Below are positions 22,487-32,100 of a stretch of DNA of 64,000 nucleotides, piece by piece; the stretch's first letter is position 1, and every line of letters begins with the position of its first letter. This DNA is from Cherax quadricarinatus (Eukaryota > Arthropoda > Malacostraca > Decapoda > Parastacidae). The stretch spans positions 1,985,626 to 2,049,625 of the forward strand of contig NC_091341.1 in the NCBI RefSeq assembly GCF_038502225.1, in the 5' to 3' direction. The notes beneath the pieces are model-generated. The model was not told where the DNA came from. It did no database searches and worked only from the letters and a program-made list of their open reading frames with translations. The position numbers and the translations under genes are program-made.

Positions 22487-23561
22487 CCCTTTCAGGGTCC
22501 AAGGCCCAAATCTGGAGTCACGCACCAGTGTCCAAGATATTTCAAACAAAAAATTTGTTATTTTTTCTTATGAAATCGTAGAGAATCTTTTTGTGAAGGT
22601 AATAAAACAAAAAGTATGAAATTTGGTGGAAAATTGACGAAATTATGCTCTCGCGAATTTTGATGTGTCAGCGATATTTACGAATCGGCGATTTTGCCGA
22701 CTTTGACTCCCATTTTAGGCCAATTACATTATTCCAATCAACCAAATTCTTAGCTATTTCACTAGTATTACTTGTATTCTATCGATTGAGCACAAGAAAT
22801 CGCCAAGTCAACTGTTTCAACTACAAAATAAAGTGATCGGAAATTGTTAATTTGGCCAATTTTACACAAAGTTCAAAATATTCCAATTTCAAAATAGGGT
22901 CCAGAATGAACAATGTAGGCATTCCTGGCACTAAACTAACATTTCCTCTGTTCATTAGTTATGTTTTGAGGCTTTACAAATAAATTCCATTTTGATTTTT
23001 TATTCACATAATGAATTTTTATTCACACCAAAAAATAGAAGATTTACTGTTATGCAATACTGTAATAATTGTATAAATATCATCACCATATTTGTGAATG
23101 TATATTAGACCCACCAGCTGACGTGTATTAGACTTGAGAGGTCGTTTGTTTACTCTTGAATATCGGGAAAAATTTAACATTTCCGCTAATTTGAGCTCAG
23201 TTTCAAGCCATTTCCAGTGCTAAAACCAATCAAAATCATCTCTATTTCTGTAATATGTCTTCCATTCTATCAAATGAGACCAAGAAATCGCAAATACAAC
23301 TATAAAAAACATACGAAAAAACACTGCAAAGTTGCTGTTTTAATCAAAAAATCATGATTTCATTTTTTTTCTCTCATTATACACAGTGTGCTGCAGGATC
23401 TGTTTTATGTGGTGCACACATACCACATAGATGTATTCTCTCATATCTAGGCCCAAATGTACCACTCACAGTTTATCAGAGTGAGCTGAGCTCATGGCGT
23501 AGATCTACGGTTTGGACCCTGAACGTAAAGCCGTAGATCTACGGGACGGACCCTGAAAGGG
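22487..23561 (+). mobile_element. PB-f, innermost PB element of the nest
   Basis: TTAA at 22483-22486 and 23562-23565; ends CCCTTTCAGGGTCC. 1075 bp, almost identical to PB-b and PB-d. Perfect paired palindromes CGTAGATCTACG at 23498-23509 and 23532-23543, 18 bp from the right end. Empty site in Tig-G2: TTGTTTTAATACTTCTGGG around 24602-24620. Confidence 0.93.
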
Positions 23562-23924
23562 TTAATACTTCTGGGTGTCAGGAACGGATTAATTGTATTT
23601 ACATTATTTCTTATGGGGAAAATTGATTTGTAAATCGTAAATTTCGTTTATAGTAACGGCTCCAGGAACGGATTAATTACGAAAAACGAGGGACCACTGT
23701 ATTTTCAAATATAACAAAAAAAAAAAGTAGATCAAAGCTTTTTACACATTTTCAAATGTAAAAAAACAAAAAGATGATCTACTTTTTTTTACATACTTTC
23801 AAATGTTGAAAAAACGTATACGTATATACGTTTGGACCATTTACGGGTTAATGTGTACCTGCACACCAACACAGTGTGTAAGTATATTTAGGTACAGGTA
23901 CACGTAAGTATAATTATCAGAGTA

Positions 23925-24744
23925 CAGTGGTCCCTCGCTTTTCGTAGTTCTCGGCAATCGTAAATTTCGCCAATCATAGGGTTATTTTCGTATAAACATA
24001 GACTCGCTTTTCATAGATTGACTCGCGAATAGTAGTTCGTCCGGGACACGTACGCATGGTGTGAGCCGGGGCGGCCTCCCTACCCAGCCAGTCTGGCATT
24101 GTTTACCAGTGAGTGAAGGTCCCCTCAAGTGCTCCTACGAAATATTTCATAATATTCCACTCATTTTAGTGCTTGCAAGTACTAAATAAGCTACCATGGC
24201 TCCAAAGAAAGCTAGTGCCAAGCCTGGGGTAAAGAAGGTGAGAAGTATGTACAGTGACAAAGTCTTGGGCCATTTTAGGGAAGTGTTAAAGAGATGCCAG
24301 AAACAGAGCTCTCTCCACAGTTACTTTGCAAGACAGGACTAGAGTGACTCTCAAGGTGGTCCTAGTGGCATTAAGAAACAGAGAAGAGAAACAACCCCAG
24401 AGAAGCAATTGGTACCTGAGGTGTTGCTAGAAGGGGATTCCCCTTCCAAACTGTAAACAATCCAATCTCTCTCCTCCTCCAGTCTCCCATACACTAAGAA
24501 GAATCTCCAATAAAGGTAAGTGTTATGCTGTTAATGTTTCATTCATCATTTCCCATTGTATTGTTTATGTACTACATGTATATTTCATGTAAAATTTTTT
24601 TTTGTTTTAATACTTCTGGGTGTCAGGAACGGATTAATTGTATTTACATTATTTCTTATGGGGAAAATTGATTCGCAAATTGTAAATTTCGTTTATAGTA
24701 GCTCCTCCAGGAACGGATTAATTACGAAAAACGAGGGACCACTG
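23925..24744 (+). mobile_element. Tig-G2, Tigger element in Tig-E2
   Basis: 820 bp with ends CAGTGGTCCCTCGC / GCGAGGGACCACTG-type (right end CGAGGGACCACTG), TA at 23923-23924 and 24745-24746. Inserted at ATCAGAG^TA, the same TA used by the Tig-H4/H5 insertions in Tig-E3. Confidence 0.92.
24196..24342 (+). pseudogene. Tig-G2 mini-frame
   Basis: 48 codons from ATG: MAPKKASAKPGVKKVRSMYS then the same HFREVLKRCQKQSSLHSYFARQD and TAG as Tig-G1, one codon shorter. Same deletion junction, so both derive from one deleted progenitor. Confidence 0.55.
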
Positions 24745-25767
24745 TACATATAAAATATGCAGTAACTTTAAAACACTTTAAATTTTGGAAAGTTTCCCGA
24801 CATAATAGATGTGGTCACGGAAAATGTAAACAAACCGGGTGGGGGGCGCCATATTTGAAAGACTGCTTGCTGTATAGCAAATTTTGGTCATAATTTGACA
24901 TCGCCATATTAGCGGAACGCCGTAAGGCGAAACGCCGTAAAGCGGGGCCTTACTGTATTCTAGTTTTCCTGGTCTCATTTTATAGAATGGAAGACATGTT
25001 ACAGAAATAGAGATGATTTTGACTAGTTTTACAATCAAAAGCACCTTGAAATTGAGCTCAAAATAGCAGAAATGTTCGATTTTTACCAAAGTTCAAAAGT
25101 AAAGAAATCATGCCACGCGTCCAATATATGTCAACTGGTGAGTCTAATATTCTTTCACAAGTGCGCTGATATTATTTATACCATTTCTAAACTAATGCAG
25201 TAGTCTGCATAACAGTAAATCTTCTATTTTTTTTGTGAGAATAAAAATTCAAAGTGGAAAGCAAAAGAATGTAAGATGGGCGGGGGGACATGACTAATGA
25301 ACAGAGAAAATGTTATTTTAGTACCAGGAATGTCTTTCTTGTTTATTCTGGACCCTATTTGGAAATTGGCATCTTTTGAAATTTGTGTGAAATTGTCAAA
25401 ATTGCTAAATTCTGACCACTGTATTGGATAGTTGAAATCAGTAAATGGGTGGTTACTTGTACTCATTCGATAGAAAAAATGGAGTTCTAGTGAAATAGTT
25501 ATGATTTTTGTCGACTAGTACACTGGAATTGGCCGAAAATAGGGCTCAAAGTGGGCAAAATCGCCGATGCATAAACATCGTCGAGACCGCTAACTTCGTG
25601 AGAGCATAATTCCCGTAAGTTTTCCATCAAATTTCATACTTTTGGTGTCATTATGATCAGGAAAAGATTCTCTATCTTTTCATAAGAATTTTTTTTTTTT
25701 TTTTTTTTTTGAAATTTGGGCGACCCTGAGAACAAGTCTGAGAGAGGGCCTGGGGACCCTGAAAGGG

Positions 25768-26262
25768 TTAATTTAGGGAACTGAAGCTCTATCAATATAA
25801 TAATAATAATTATATTATTATTAGTATATTATTATTATTACTGCTATTATTAATTTATGGGAACTGAAGCTCTATCATTATAATTTTTTTTTTTTCCAAC
25901 AAGTCGGCCGTCTCCCACCGAGGCAGGGTGACCCAAAAAAGAAAGAAAATCCCCAAAAAGAAAATATTTTCATCATCATTCAACACTTTCACCTCACTCA
26001 CACATAATCACTGTTTTTGCAGAGGTGCTCAGAACACATTATAATTATTATTATTATTAGTTTAGAGAACTGAAGCTCTATTGTTATTATTATAATTATT
26101 ATTATTAATTTAGGGAACTACAGCTCTATCATTATTATAATAATTATTATTAATTTAGGGAACTGAAGCTCTATTATTACAATAATAAATAATAATAATA
26201 AATTATTATATTATTAGTAGTAGTAGTATATTATTAATTTAGGGAACTGAAGCTCTGTCGCC
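25768..26262 (+). repeat. AATTTAGGGAACTGAAGCTC satellite, second block
   Basis: Continuation of the satellite split by PB-e: copies near 25770, 25855, 26057, 26108, 26150 and 26230, with ATT/AAT-rich spacers. A LINE-B tail (25886-26037) is inserted in it. Confidence 0.85.
25886..26037 (-). mobile_element. LINE-B8, 152-bp RTE-like tail
   Basis: Poly-T start (poly-A on the minus strand), then GTCGGCCGTCTCCCACCGAG...CAGGGTGACCC, the family 3' hairpin, truncated 5' at AGAACAC. Flanked by a 9-bp duplication ATTATAATT (25877-25885, 26038-26046). Confidence 0.9.
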
Positions 26263-26336
26263 TTTGAAGAATTGCTGCACAATTTTATGTAACTCGTCGT
26301 ATAATTAATCCTCTTTTGCTTAAGCGGCCACCTTGT

Positions 26337-26515
26337 TGTGTAGCAGCTGGGGAGCACTCCTCTACCACACCCCTACACCACCCCACCATCCCCTACCACC
26401 CCCCAACACCCAACAATCCCCTACCACCCCCACACAACCCCACCATCCCCTACCACTCCCCGACACCACCACCCACCACCCCCAACACCACCCCCCCACT
26501 ATCCCAGCATTCGTA
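26337..26515. repeat. CCACCCC-rich low-complexity tract
   Basis: Imperfect CACCACCCC / CCCCTACCACC repeats, cytosine-rich on the plus strand. Short open frames across it are Pro/Thr/His-rich artefacts. Lies in the right arm of the Tig-I1 region; Tig-I2 has a comparable tract at 49391-49502 on the opposite strand. Confidence 0.8.
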
Positions 26516-26799
26516 ATTCATACGTGTCCAGTCTTTCTCTACTACAAGGCAGCTGTGTTTGTCAATTGTGTTATGATATTTTAATTACTATACCTTGTAT
26601 CTGCCAAAACGACCTTGAAATTGAGCTCAAAGTAGCAGAAATGATCGATTTTTACCAATGTTCAAGAGTAAGCAAATCACACCACACGTCCAATACACGT
26701 CAACTGGGGAGTCTAACATTCTTTCACTAGTGCACTGATATTATTTATACCATTTTTACAATAATGCAGTAGTCTGAATAACAGTAAATCTTCTATTTT

Positions 26800-28899
26800 T
26801 TTTTTTCAACAAGTTGGCCGTCTCCCACCAAGGCAGGGTGACCCAAAAAGAAACAAAATCCCCAAAAAGAAAATACTTTCATCATCATCCAATACTTTCA
26901 CCTCACTCACATATAATCACTGTTTTCGCAGAGGTGCCCAGAATACAACAGTTTAGAAGTACGTATATACGTATAAAAATACACAATATATCCCTCCAAA
27001 CTGCCAATATCCTAAACCCCTCCTTTAGTGTGCAGGCACTGTACTTCCCATTTCCAGGACTCAAGTCCGGTTATATAAAATAACCGGTTTCCCTGAATCC
27101 CTTCATTAAATATTACCCTGCTCACACTCCAACAGCTTGTCAGTTCCCAAATATCATTCGACTCCATTCACTCCTAACACGCTCACGCACGCGTGCTGGA
27201 AGTCCAAACCCCTCACCCACACCTCCGCCTTTACCCCCTCCCTCCAACCTTTTCGAGGATGACCCCTACCTCGCCTTCCTTGCCCTACAGATTTATACGC
27301 TCTCCATGTCATTCTACTTTGATCATTTCTTTCTAAATGACCAAACCACCTCAACAAACCTTCAGCCCTCTTACTAATACTTTTATTAACTCCACACCTT
27401 CTCCTAATTTCCACACTCCGAAATTTCTGCATAATATTTACACCACACACTGCCCTTAGACAGGACATCTCCACTGCCTCCAACCGCCTCCTCGCTGCAG
27501 CATTTACAACCCAAGCTTCACACCCATATAAGAGTGTTGGTACAATTATACTTTCATACATTCCTTTCTTTGCCTCCATAGATAACATTTTTTGCCTCCA
27601 CATATACCTCAATGCACTACTCACGTTTTTTCCTTCATCAATTCTATGATTAACCTCATCCTTCATAAATCCATCCGCTGACACGTCAACTCCCAAATAT
27701 CTGAAAACATTCACTTCTTCCATACTACTCTTCCCCAATCTGATATCCAATTTTTCTTTATCTAAATCATTTGATGCCCTCATCACTTCACTCTTTTCTA
27801 TGTTCACTTTCAACTTTCTACCTTTACACACACTCCCAAATTCGTCCACTAACCTTTGCAATTTTTCTTTAGAATCTCCCATAAGCACAGTATCATCAAA
27901 AAGTAACTGAGTCACTTCCCATTTTGTATTTGAATCCCCATAATTTAATCCCACCCCTCTCCCGAACACCCTAGCATTTACTTCTTTTACAACACCATCT
28001 ATAAATATATTAAACAACCATGGTGACATTACACATACCTGTCTAAGACCTACTTTTACCGGGAAGTAGTCTCCCTCTCTTCTACACACCCTAACCTGAG
28101 CCTCACTATCCTCATAAAAAGTCTTTACAGCATTTAGTAACTTACCACCTATTCCATATACTTGCAACATCTGCCACATTGCTCTCCTATCCACTCTATT
28201 ATATGCCTTTTCTAAATCCATAAATGCAATAAAAACTTCCCTACCTTTGTCTAAATACTGTTCACATATATGCTTCAATGTAAACACCTGATCTACACAT
28301 CCCCTACCCACTCTAAAACCTCCTTGCTCATCCGCAATTCTACATTCTGTCTTACCTCTAATTCTTTCAATAATAACCCTACCGTACACTTTTCCTGGTA
28401 TACTCAGTAAACTTATTCCTCTATAATTTTTACAATCTCTTTTGTGCCCCTTCCCTTTATATAAAGGGACTATACACACACTCTCCCAATCCCTAGGTAC
28501 CTTCCCCTCTTTCATAAATTTATTAAACAAAAATACCAACCACTCCAACACTATGTCCCCCCCTGCTTTTAACATTTCTTTCATGATCCAGTCAGTTCCA
28601 GCTGCTTTACCCCCTTTCATTCTACGTAATGCCTCATGCACCTCCCCCACACTCACATCCTGCTCTTCTTCACTCCTAAGAGATGGTATACTTCCCTGGC
28701 CAGTGCATGAAATTACTGCCTCCCTTTCTTTGTCAACATTTAAAAGTTCCTCAAAATATTCTCGCCATCTACCCATTACCTCCATCTCCCCATCTACTAA
28801 CTTCCCTACTCTTTTTTTAACTGACCAATCCATTCGTTCCCTAGGCCTTCTTAACTTGTTTAACTCACTCCAAATCTTTCTTATTTTCATTAAAATTTC
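26800..28899 (-). mobile_element. LINE-B6, RTE-like element, 5'-truncated
   Basis: Minus strand, from the poly-A tail (poly-T at 26800-26811) and the GGCCGTCTCCCACC hairpin tail to the linker between endonuclease and RT at ~28899. Coding part 27154-28890 is described separately. 3' UTR is ~340 bp and matches LINE-B1. Confidence 0.88.
27154..28890 (-). pseudogene. LINE-B6 reverse transcriptase (578 codons open)
   Basis: Long open frame but internally lesioned. In order: KKIW(S)ELNKLRRP linker, GGKAAGTDWI (usual GTDGI), IVPLYKGKGHKRDCKNYRGISLLSI, DEQGGFRVGRGCVDQVF, AFMDLEKAYNRVDRRA, VGLRQVCVMSPWLFN (usual QGC), LLFDDTVLMGD, where one codon of the catalytic FADDT is deleted, and the RTE C-terminal GHLERNDQSRMTWRAYK...RGRGHPRKGW. 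Loss of the Ala and the QGC change make it inactive despite few stops. Endonuclease absent. Confidence 0.85.
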
Positions 28900-29469
28900 T
28901 TTTGTATGAATAAAAAATCAATATAGACAGCAATACTAATATAAGAGAGGCCTAGAGATGTGACTAATGAGCAGAGGATATGTTATTTTAGTGCCAAGAA
29001 TGTCTACATTGTTTATTCTGGACCCTATTTTGAAATTGGCATCTTTTTTAATTTGCATGAAATTGGCCAAATTGCCAATTTCTGACCACTTTACTGGGTA
29101 GTTCAAATCGGTAAATGGGCGGTTTCTTGTACTCAATTGATAGAAAAAAAATGTTCTAAAGAAACAGCTATGAGTTTGGTCAACTGGAACAACGGAATTG
29201 GCAAAAAACAGGGCTCAAATTCGGTGAAATTGCCGATGCGTGTATGTCGCCGAGACCGCTAACTTCGCGGGGGCGTAATTCCCTGAGTTTTCAACCAAAT
29301 TTCGTACTTTTGGTGTCATTACCACCAGGAAAAGATTCTCTATCATTTCATAAGAAAAAAAAATTTTTTTTTTTTTTTCCAAAAATTTTGCGACATAGAA
29401 TGACAGTTTCAGAAAGGGGCTTGCGACAGTCAAAGGGTTAAGTTCGTAAGCCAAGGTTTCACTGTATAA

Positions 29470-29690
29470 AAAAAATCATGGAGTCAGTGGTGCATTGTGG
29501 GAACACCATTTCAGTACGCCTCGTTTCCCATGCCTCATGGCAAGAAATACCTCACTACTCGGCGAACTGGGACTCTTTTCCCAAGTGACAGTTCTAACAC
29601 AGATGGAAATGTAAGTGAAGATGAATTTCATGGTTTTGAGGCATTTGTGACCGAAAGCAATGCCCAGGAAACCAGAAGGAAGAAAGAAAG
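29470..29690 (+). pseudogene. piggyBac-like transposase N-terminal fragment (PB autonomous relative)
   Basis: The frame contains MPHGKKYLTTRRTGTLFPSD, then acidic VSEDEFHGFEAFV. The same segment, opposite strand, occurs at 63662-63870 immediately inside the PB terminus (PB-j), with MPIGKKYLTPR. Its position just after a PB end links the noncoding PB family to a coding parent. The acidic, Ser-rich N-terminus fits piggyBac transposases, but the DDD core is absent: the fragment stops at 29690 in a GAAAGAAAG purine tract. No function expected here. Confidence 0.4.
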
Positions 29691-30213
29691 AAAGAAAAAA
29701 AAAGAAAGGAAGAAATAAGAAAGGAAGGTAGGAAGGAAGGATGACCAGACAACCATCAACCTAGGATAACCCAAAAGAGTCAGACAAAGTGACTTATTTC
29801 CATGTGGGTTGGTGGGGAAGACGGTATGGGTAATGTTACAACTGGGATGGTATATACATGTGGTAGCAGGTGGTAGTTGTGGTTTTGTAATGTGTCATGT
29901 ACTCAGGCTGGTAGCCATGCTGCTGACTCAACACATCCACAAGAAAGGCCAGCTTAACCACCCAAAGACCACAATAACTTGCACAACCAAAACCACAACC
30001 TGAACAACCACAATCACAACAACCTGCACAACCACAACAACCCATCAACAAAAATGCAGATACACTCGTTTTATGTGTGAAAAGTGTAAAACAGCATTAT
30101 GTATAACACCATGTTTTAAAGACTTCCACAAGCTGCAACACTTCTAGGAACATATCCAATGATTCTGTATGTGTATATATATTATAGAACAATAGTAATA
30201 AACATTTTTTATT
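29691..30213. other. Low-complexity and unassigned DNA
   Basis: GAAAGAAAGG tract to ~29745; CTAGGATAACCCAAAAGAGTCA at ~29762, a motif recurring at 6691, 53720, 55050 and 57712 and within the SINE-like repeat; then unassigned sequence with a CAACCACAACC tract (29990-30050). Short frames on both strands look like artefacts. Confidence 0.5.
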
Positions 30214-31280
30214 GTAGATGAATGGTTCAGAGAACCGACATGTTGATAAATTAGACACATGTGCAACTCTTGGGTATCTTTATTGAGGAAACGTTTCACC
30301 ACACAGTGGCTTCATCAGTCCATACAAAGGAGAATCTTGAAGAACAGGAGGAGAATGAGGTAATCAGTCCCTCAACCTTGAGTCGATGTGGTCAGTCCAT
30401 CAATCTTGAATAGAATACGGCATACGTGCTGAGAAGGAGCTTATAAACCGTTGGCAGGAGAGGTGAAGCAGTCATAGGTCGTGTAACATTTGTTCAATGT
30501 TGAAGTAGAGTTGCACATGTGTCTAATTTATCAACATGTCGGTTCTCTGAACCATTCATCTACAAACCTGTCAGACACTGCAACTTCTTGGGATCTTAAT
30601 ACTTGGGAATTCTTCGCTTGCCTAATTCTTGGGCACGACCTACTTCAACATTGAACAAATGTTACACGACCTATGACTGCTTCACCTCTCCTGCCAACGG
30701 TTTATAAGCTCCTTCTCAGCACGTATGCCGTATTCTATTCAAGATTGATGGACTGACCACATCGACTCAAGGTTGAGGGACTGATTACCTCATTCTCCTC
30801 CTGTTCTTCAAGATTCTCCTTTGTATGGACTGATGAAGCCACTGTGTGGCGAAACGTTTCCTCAATAAAGATACCCAAGAGTTGCACATGTGTCTAATTT
30901 ATCAACATGTCGGTTCTCTGAACCATTCATCTACAAACCTGTCAGACACTGCAACTTCTTGGGATCTTAATACTTGGGAATTCTTCGCTTGCCTAATTCT
31001 TCGGCACGACCTACTTCAACATTGAACAAATGTTACACGACCTATGACTGCTTCACCTCTCCTGCCAACGGTTTATAAGCTCCTTCTCAGCACGTATGCC
31101 GTATTCTATTCAAGATTGATGGACTGACCACATCGACTCAAGGTTGAGGGACTGATTACCTCATTCTCCTCCTGTTCTTCAAGATTCTCCTTTGTATGGA
31201 CTGATGAAGCCACTGTGTGGCGAAACGTTTCCTCAATAAAGATACCCAAGAGTTGCACATGTGTCTAATTTATCAACATT
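30214..31280. repeat. 371-bp tandem array with an inverted leading copy
   Basis: Two direct units start at 30508 and 30879 (GAGTTGCACATGTGTC), a third partial one at 31250; period is exactly 371 bp and identity near complete. An inverted, partial copy occupies 30214-30505, so the array starts with a head-to-head palindrome around 30506. Units contain GTGTGGCGAAACGTTTCC and AATAAAGATACCC. No coding potential; possibly a satellite or the remains of a dispersed repeat. Confidence 0.88.
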
Positions 31281-31856
31281 TTTTATTGTTGGTTTGTGTA
31301 AACACGGTTTGTCAACAATATTATAATGATAACAATGTTTGTGCAATTATTGTGTTGTATACAACAAGTAGATACATTATGCACTATATTGGTCTCACGG
31401 TCCATAAGAGTTACTCGAAAAAATAAAATATTCAAAACGAAGAGAAAAAAGTAGAACAGTAAATATAATATTACTGAGTGAGTGGAAGTCGCGGATGTTG
31501 CCATAAGCGGTTCACTTTGTCATCTTCACGCCTCTATATCTTACTAAGTATTGATCGCAAAAATTTTTTTTTGTCTTATAACACCCACAAAATTATTCTT
31601 AAGATTTTGGTAAGAGAAATTAATTTTTTTTTTTTTCAAATATTTTTGGACACAGTGAGTTAAGGATTGAGGGTAGCGACACTGAAAGGGTAAAGTGAGG
31701 AGTGTCTTTATGTGCCTGCGTTGCAGTACCATAGCAGCAATGTGGAAAAAATGTGATGCTATTTATGAAACTAAGATGGCAAGAAAGTGTTCAGCTAATG
31801 TCTTTTACATATGACTTCAAATGAGCAAATTTAGCCTTAGAACTTTTTGATCCCAT
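31281..31856. other. Unassigned DNA with an old PB-like right end
   Basis: 31281-31480 shows no recognisable feature. 31490-31695 ends TTTTTGGACACAGTGAG...CTGAAAGGGTAAA, which resembles a decayed PB terminus (TTCTTGGACACTGG...GAAAGGGTTAA). 31700-31856 is unassigned. Confidence 0.35.
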
Positions 31857-31888
31857 GAAAATAAGAAAAAGTTTTGGAGTGAGATTAA

Positions 31889-32100
31889 CCCTTAAATGGT
31901 CCAAACGTATATATACGTTTTTTCAACATCTGAAAGTATGTAAAAAAATGTAGATGATCTTTTTTGTTTTACATTTGAAAACGTGTAAAAAAAAACTTTT
32001 ATCTACATTTTTTTTTTTACATTTGAAAATGTTAAAAAAAATAGATCTACTTTTGTAGCACTACGAATTTGAACGTCGATTTGTTTGGACCGTTTAAGGG
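31889..32100. mobile_element. mPB-L1, 212-bp TTAA element
   Basis: Ends CCCTTAAATGGTCCAAACG and the inverse, with TTAA at 31885-31888 and 32101-32104. Removing it restores the LINE-B sequence GAGTGAG-TTAA-CAAGTTAAGG seen at 37877-37895. The left half has an ACGTATATATACGT palindrome (about 31907-31920). Confidence 0.9.

Larger units (their letters stand above)
21795..23699 (+). mobile_element. Tig-G1, Tigger element nested in mPB-L2
   Basis: Ends CAGTGGTCCCTCGCTTTTCG and CGAGGGACCACTG, TA on both sides. Leader, short frame, 3' UTR with AATAAAG (22384), then PB-f inserted at TTAA, then the end. Sister Tig-G2 at 23925 lacks PB-f and gives its empty site. Confidence 0.92.
21720..23847. mobile_element. 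mPB-L2, short TTAA element nested in Tig-E2
   Basis: TTAA at 21716-21719 and 23848-23851; ends CCCGTAAACGGTCCAA and TTGGACCATTTACGGG. Only ~220 bp is its own; the rest is Tig-G1 inserted at a TA. The empty site is visible in Tig-E3 at 60010-60035 (ACTGATTTTAATGTGTACC). Contains a CGTATATACG-type repeat near its right end. Confidence 0.85.
18404..24955. mobile_element. Tig-E2, TA-inserting element nested in PB-e
   Basis: CAGTAGGGCCCCACTTATACGG at 18404 and CGGGGCCTTACTG ending at 24955, both next to TA. Collinear blocks with Tig-E1/E3: CTTACCTTAAAATAT tandem units, the ATTTTAATGTGTACCTGC block (interrupted by mPB-L2) and TATAATTATCAGAGTA (interrupted by Tig-G2). Contains a 441-bp internal tandem duplication and LINE-A3. 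No reading frame recognised. Confidence 0.85.
18142..25767. mobile_element. PB-e, PB element hosting five nested levels
   Basis: TTAA at 18138-18141 and 25768-25771, ends CCCTTTCACAGGG and CCCTGAAAGGG. Own sequence is 18142-18403 and 24956-25767. Its subterminal pair is a third palindrome type: GTACTAGTAT (18163) and GTACTAGTAC (18197), 34 bp apart. Tig-E2 sits in it at a TA. The right part ends in a poly-T stretch and matches the family 3' side (TCTATCTTTTCATAAG). Noncoding. Confidence 0.87.
26605..29437. mobile_element. PB-g, truncated PB element carrying LINE-B6
   Basis: Begins inside the PB interior (ACCTTGAAATTGAGCTCAAAG) without its first ~480 bp and ends CGACAGTCAAAGGG next to TTAA (29438-29441). 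It is split near AATCTTCTATTTT by LINE-B6 and resumes GAATAAAAAATCAATATAG at ~28900. Noncoding. Confidence 0.8.
15414..29464. mobile_element. Tig-I1, TA-inserting element hosting the middle nest
   Basis: Left end CAGTGGAGCCTTGACTTACG preceded by TA; candidate right end CGTAAGCCAAGGTTTCACTG followed by TA at 29465-29466. Sequence from 15414 to 17940 is collinear with Tig-I2 (48888-49800) once Tig-H1 and Tig-H2 are removed, including CTCTAGAATGAATAAAATAG and the minus-strand GGGTCCTA start region near 16803. The interior carries the AATTTAGGGAACTGAAGCTC satellite, split by PB-e. The right arm past 26262 cannot be aligned with Tig-I2, so the right boundary may belong to a second copy. Confidence 0.55.

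Noticed and set aside
26316..26584. Pro/Thr-rich frames
   Set aside because: Translations of the CCACCCC tract.
30214..31280. CRISPR-like or prokaryotic repeat array
   Set aside because: Units are 371 bp, directly abutting with no spacers, and the context is clearly eukaryotic.
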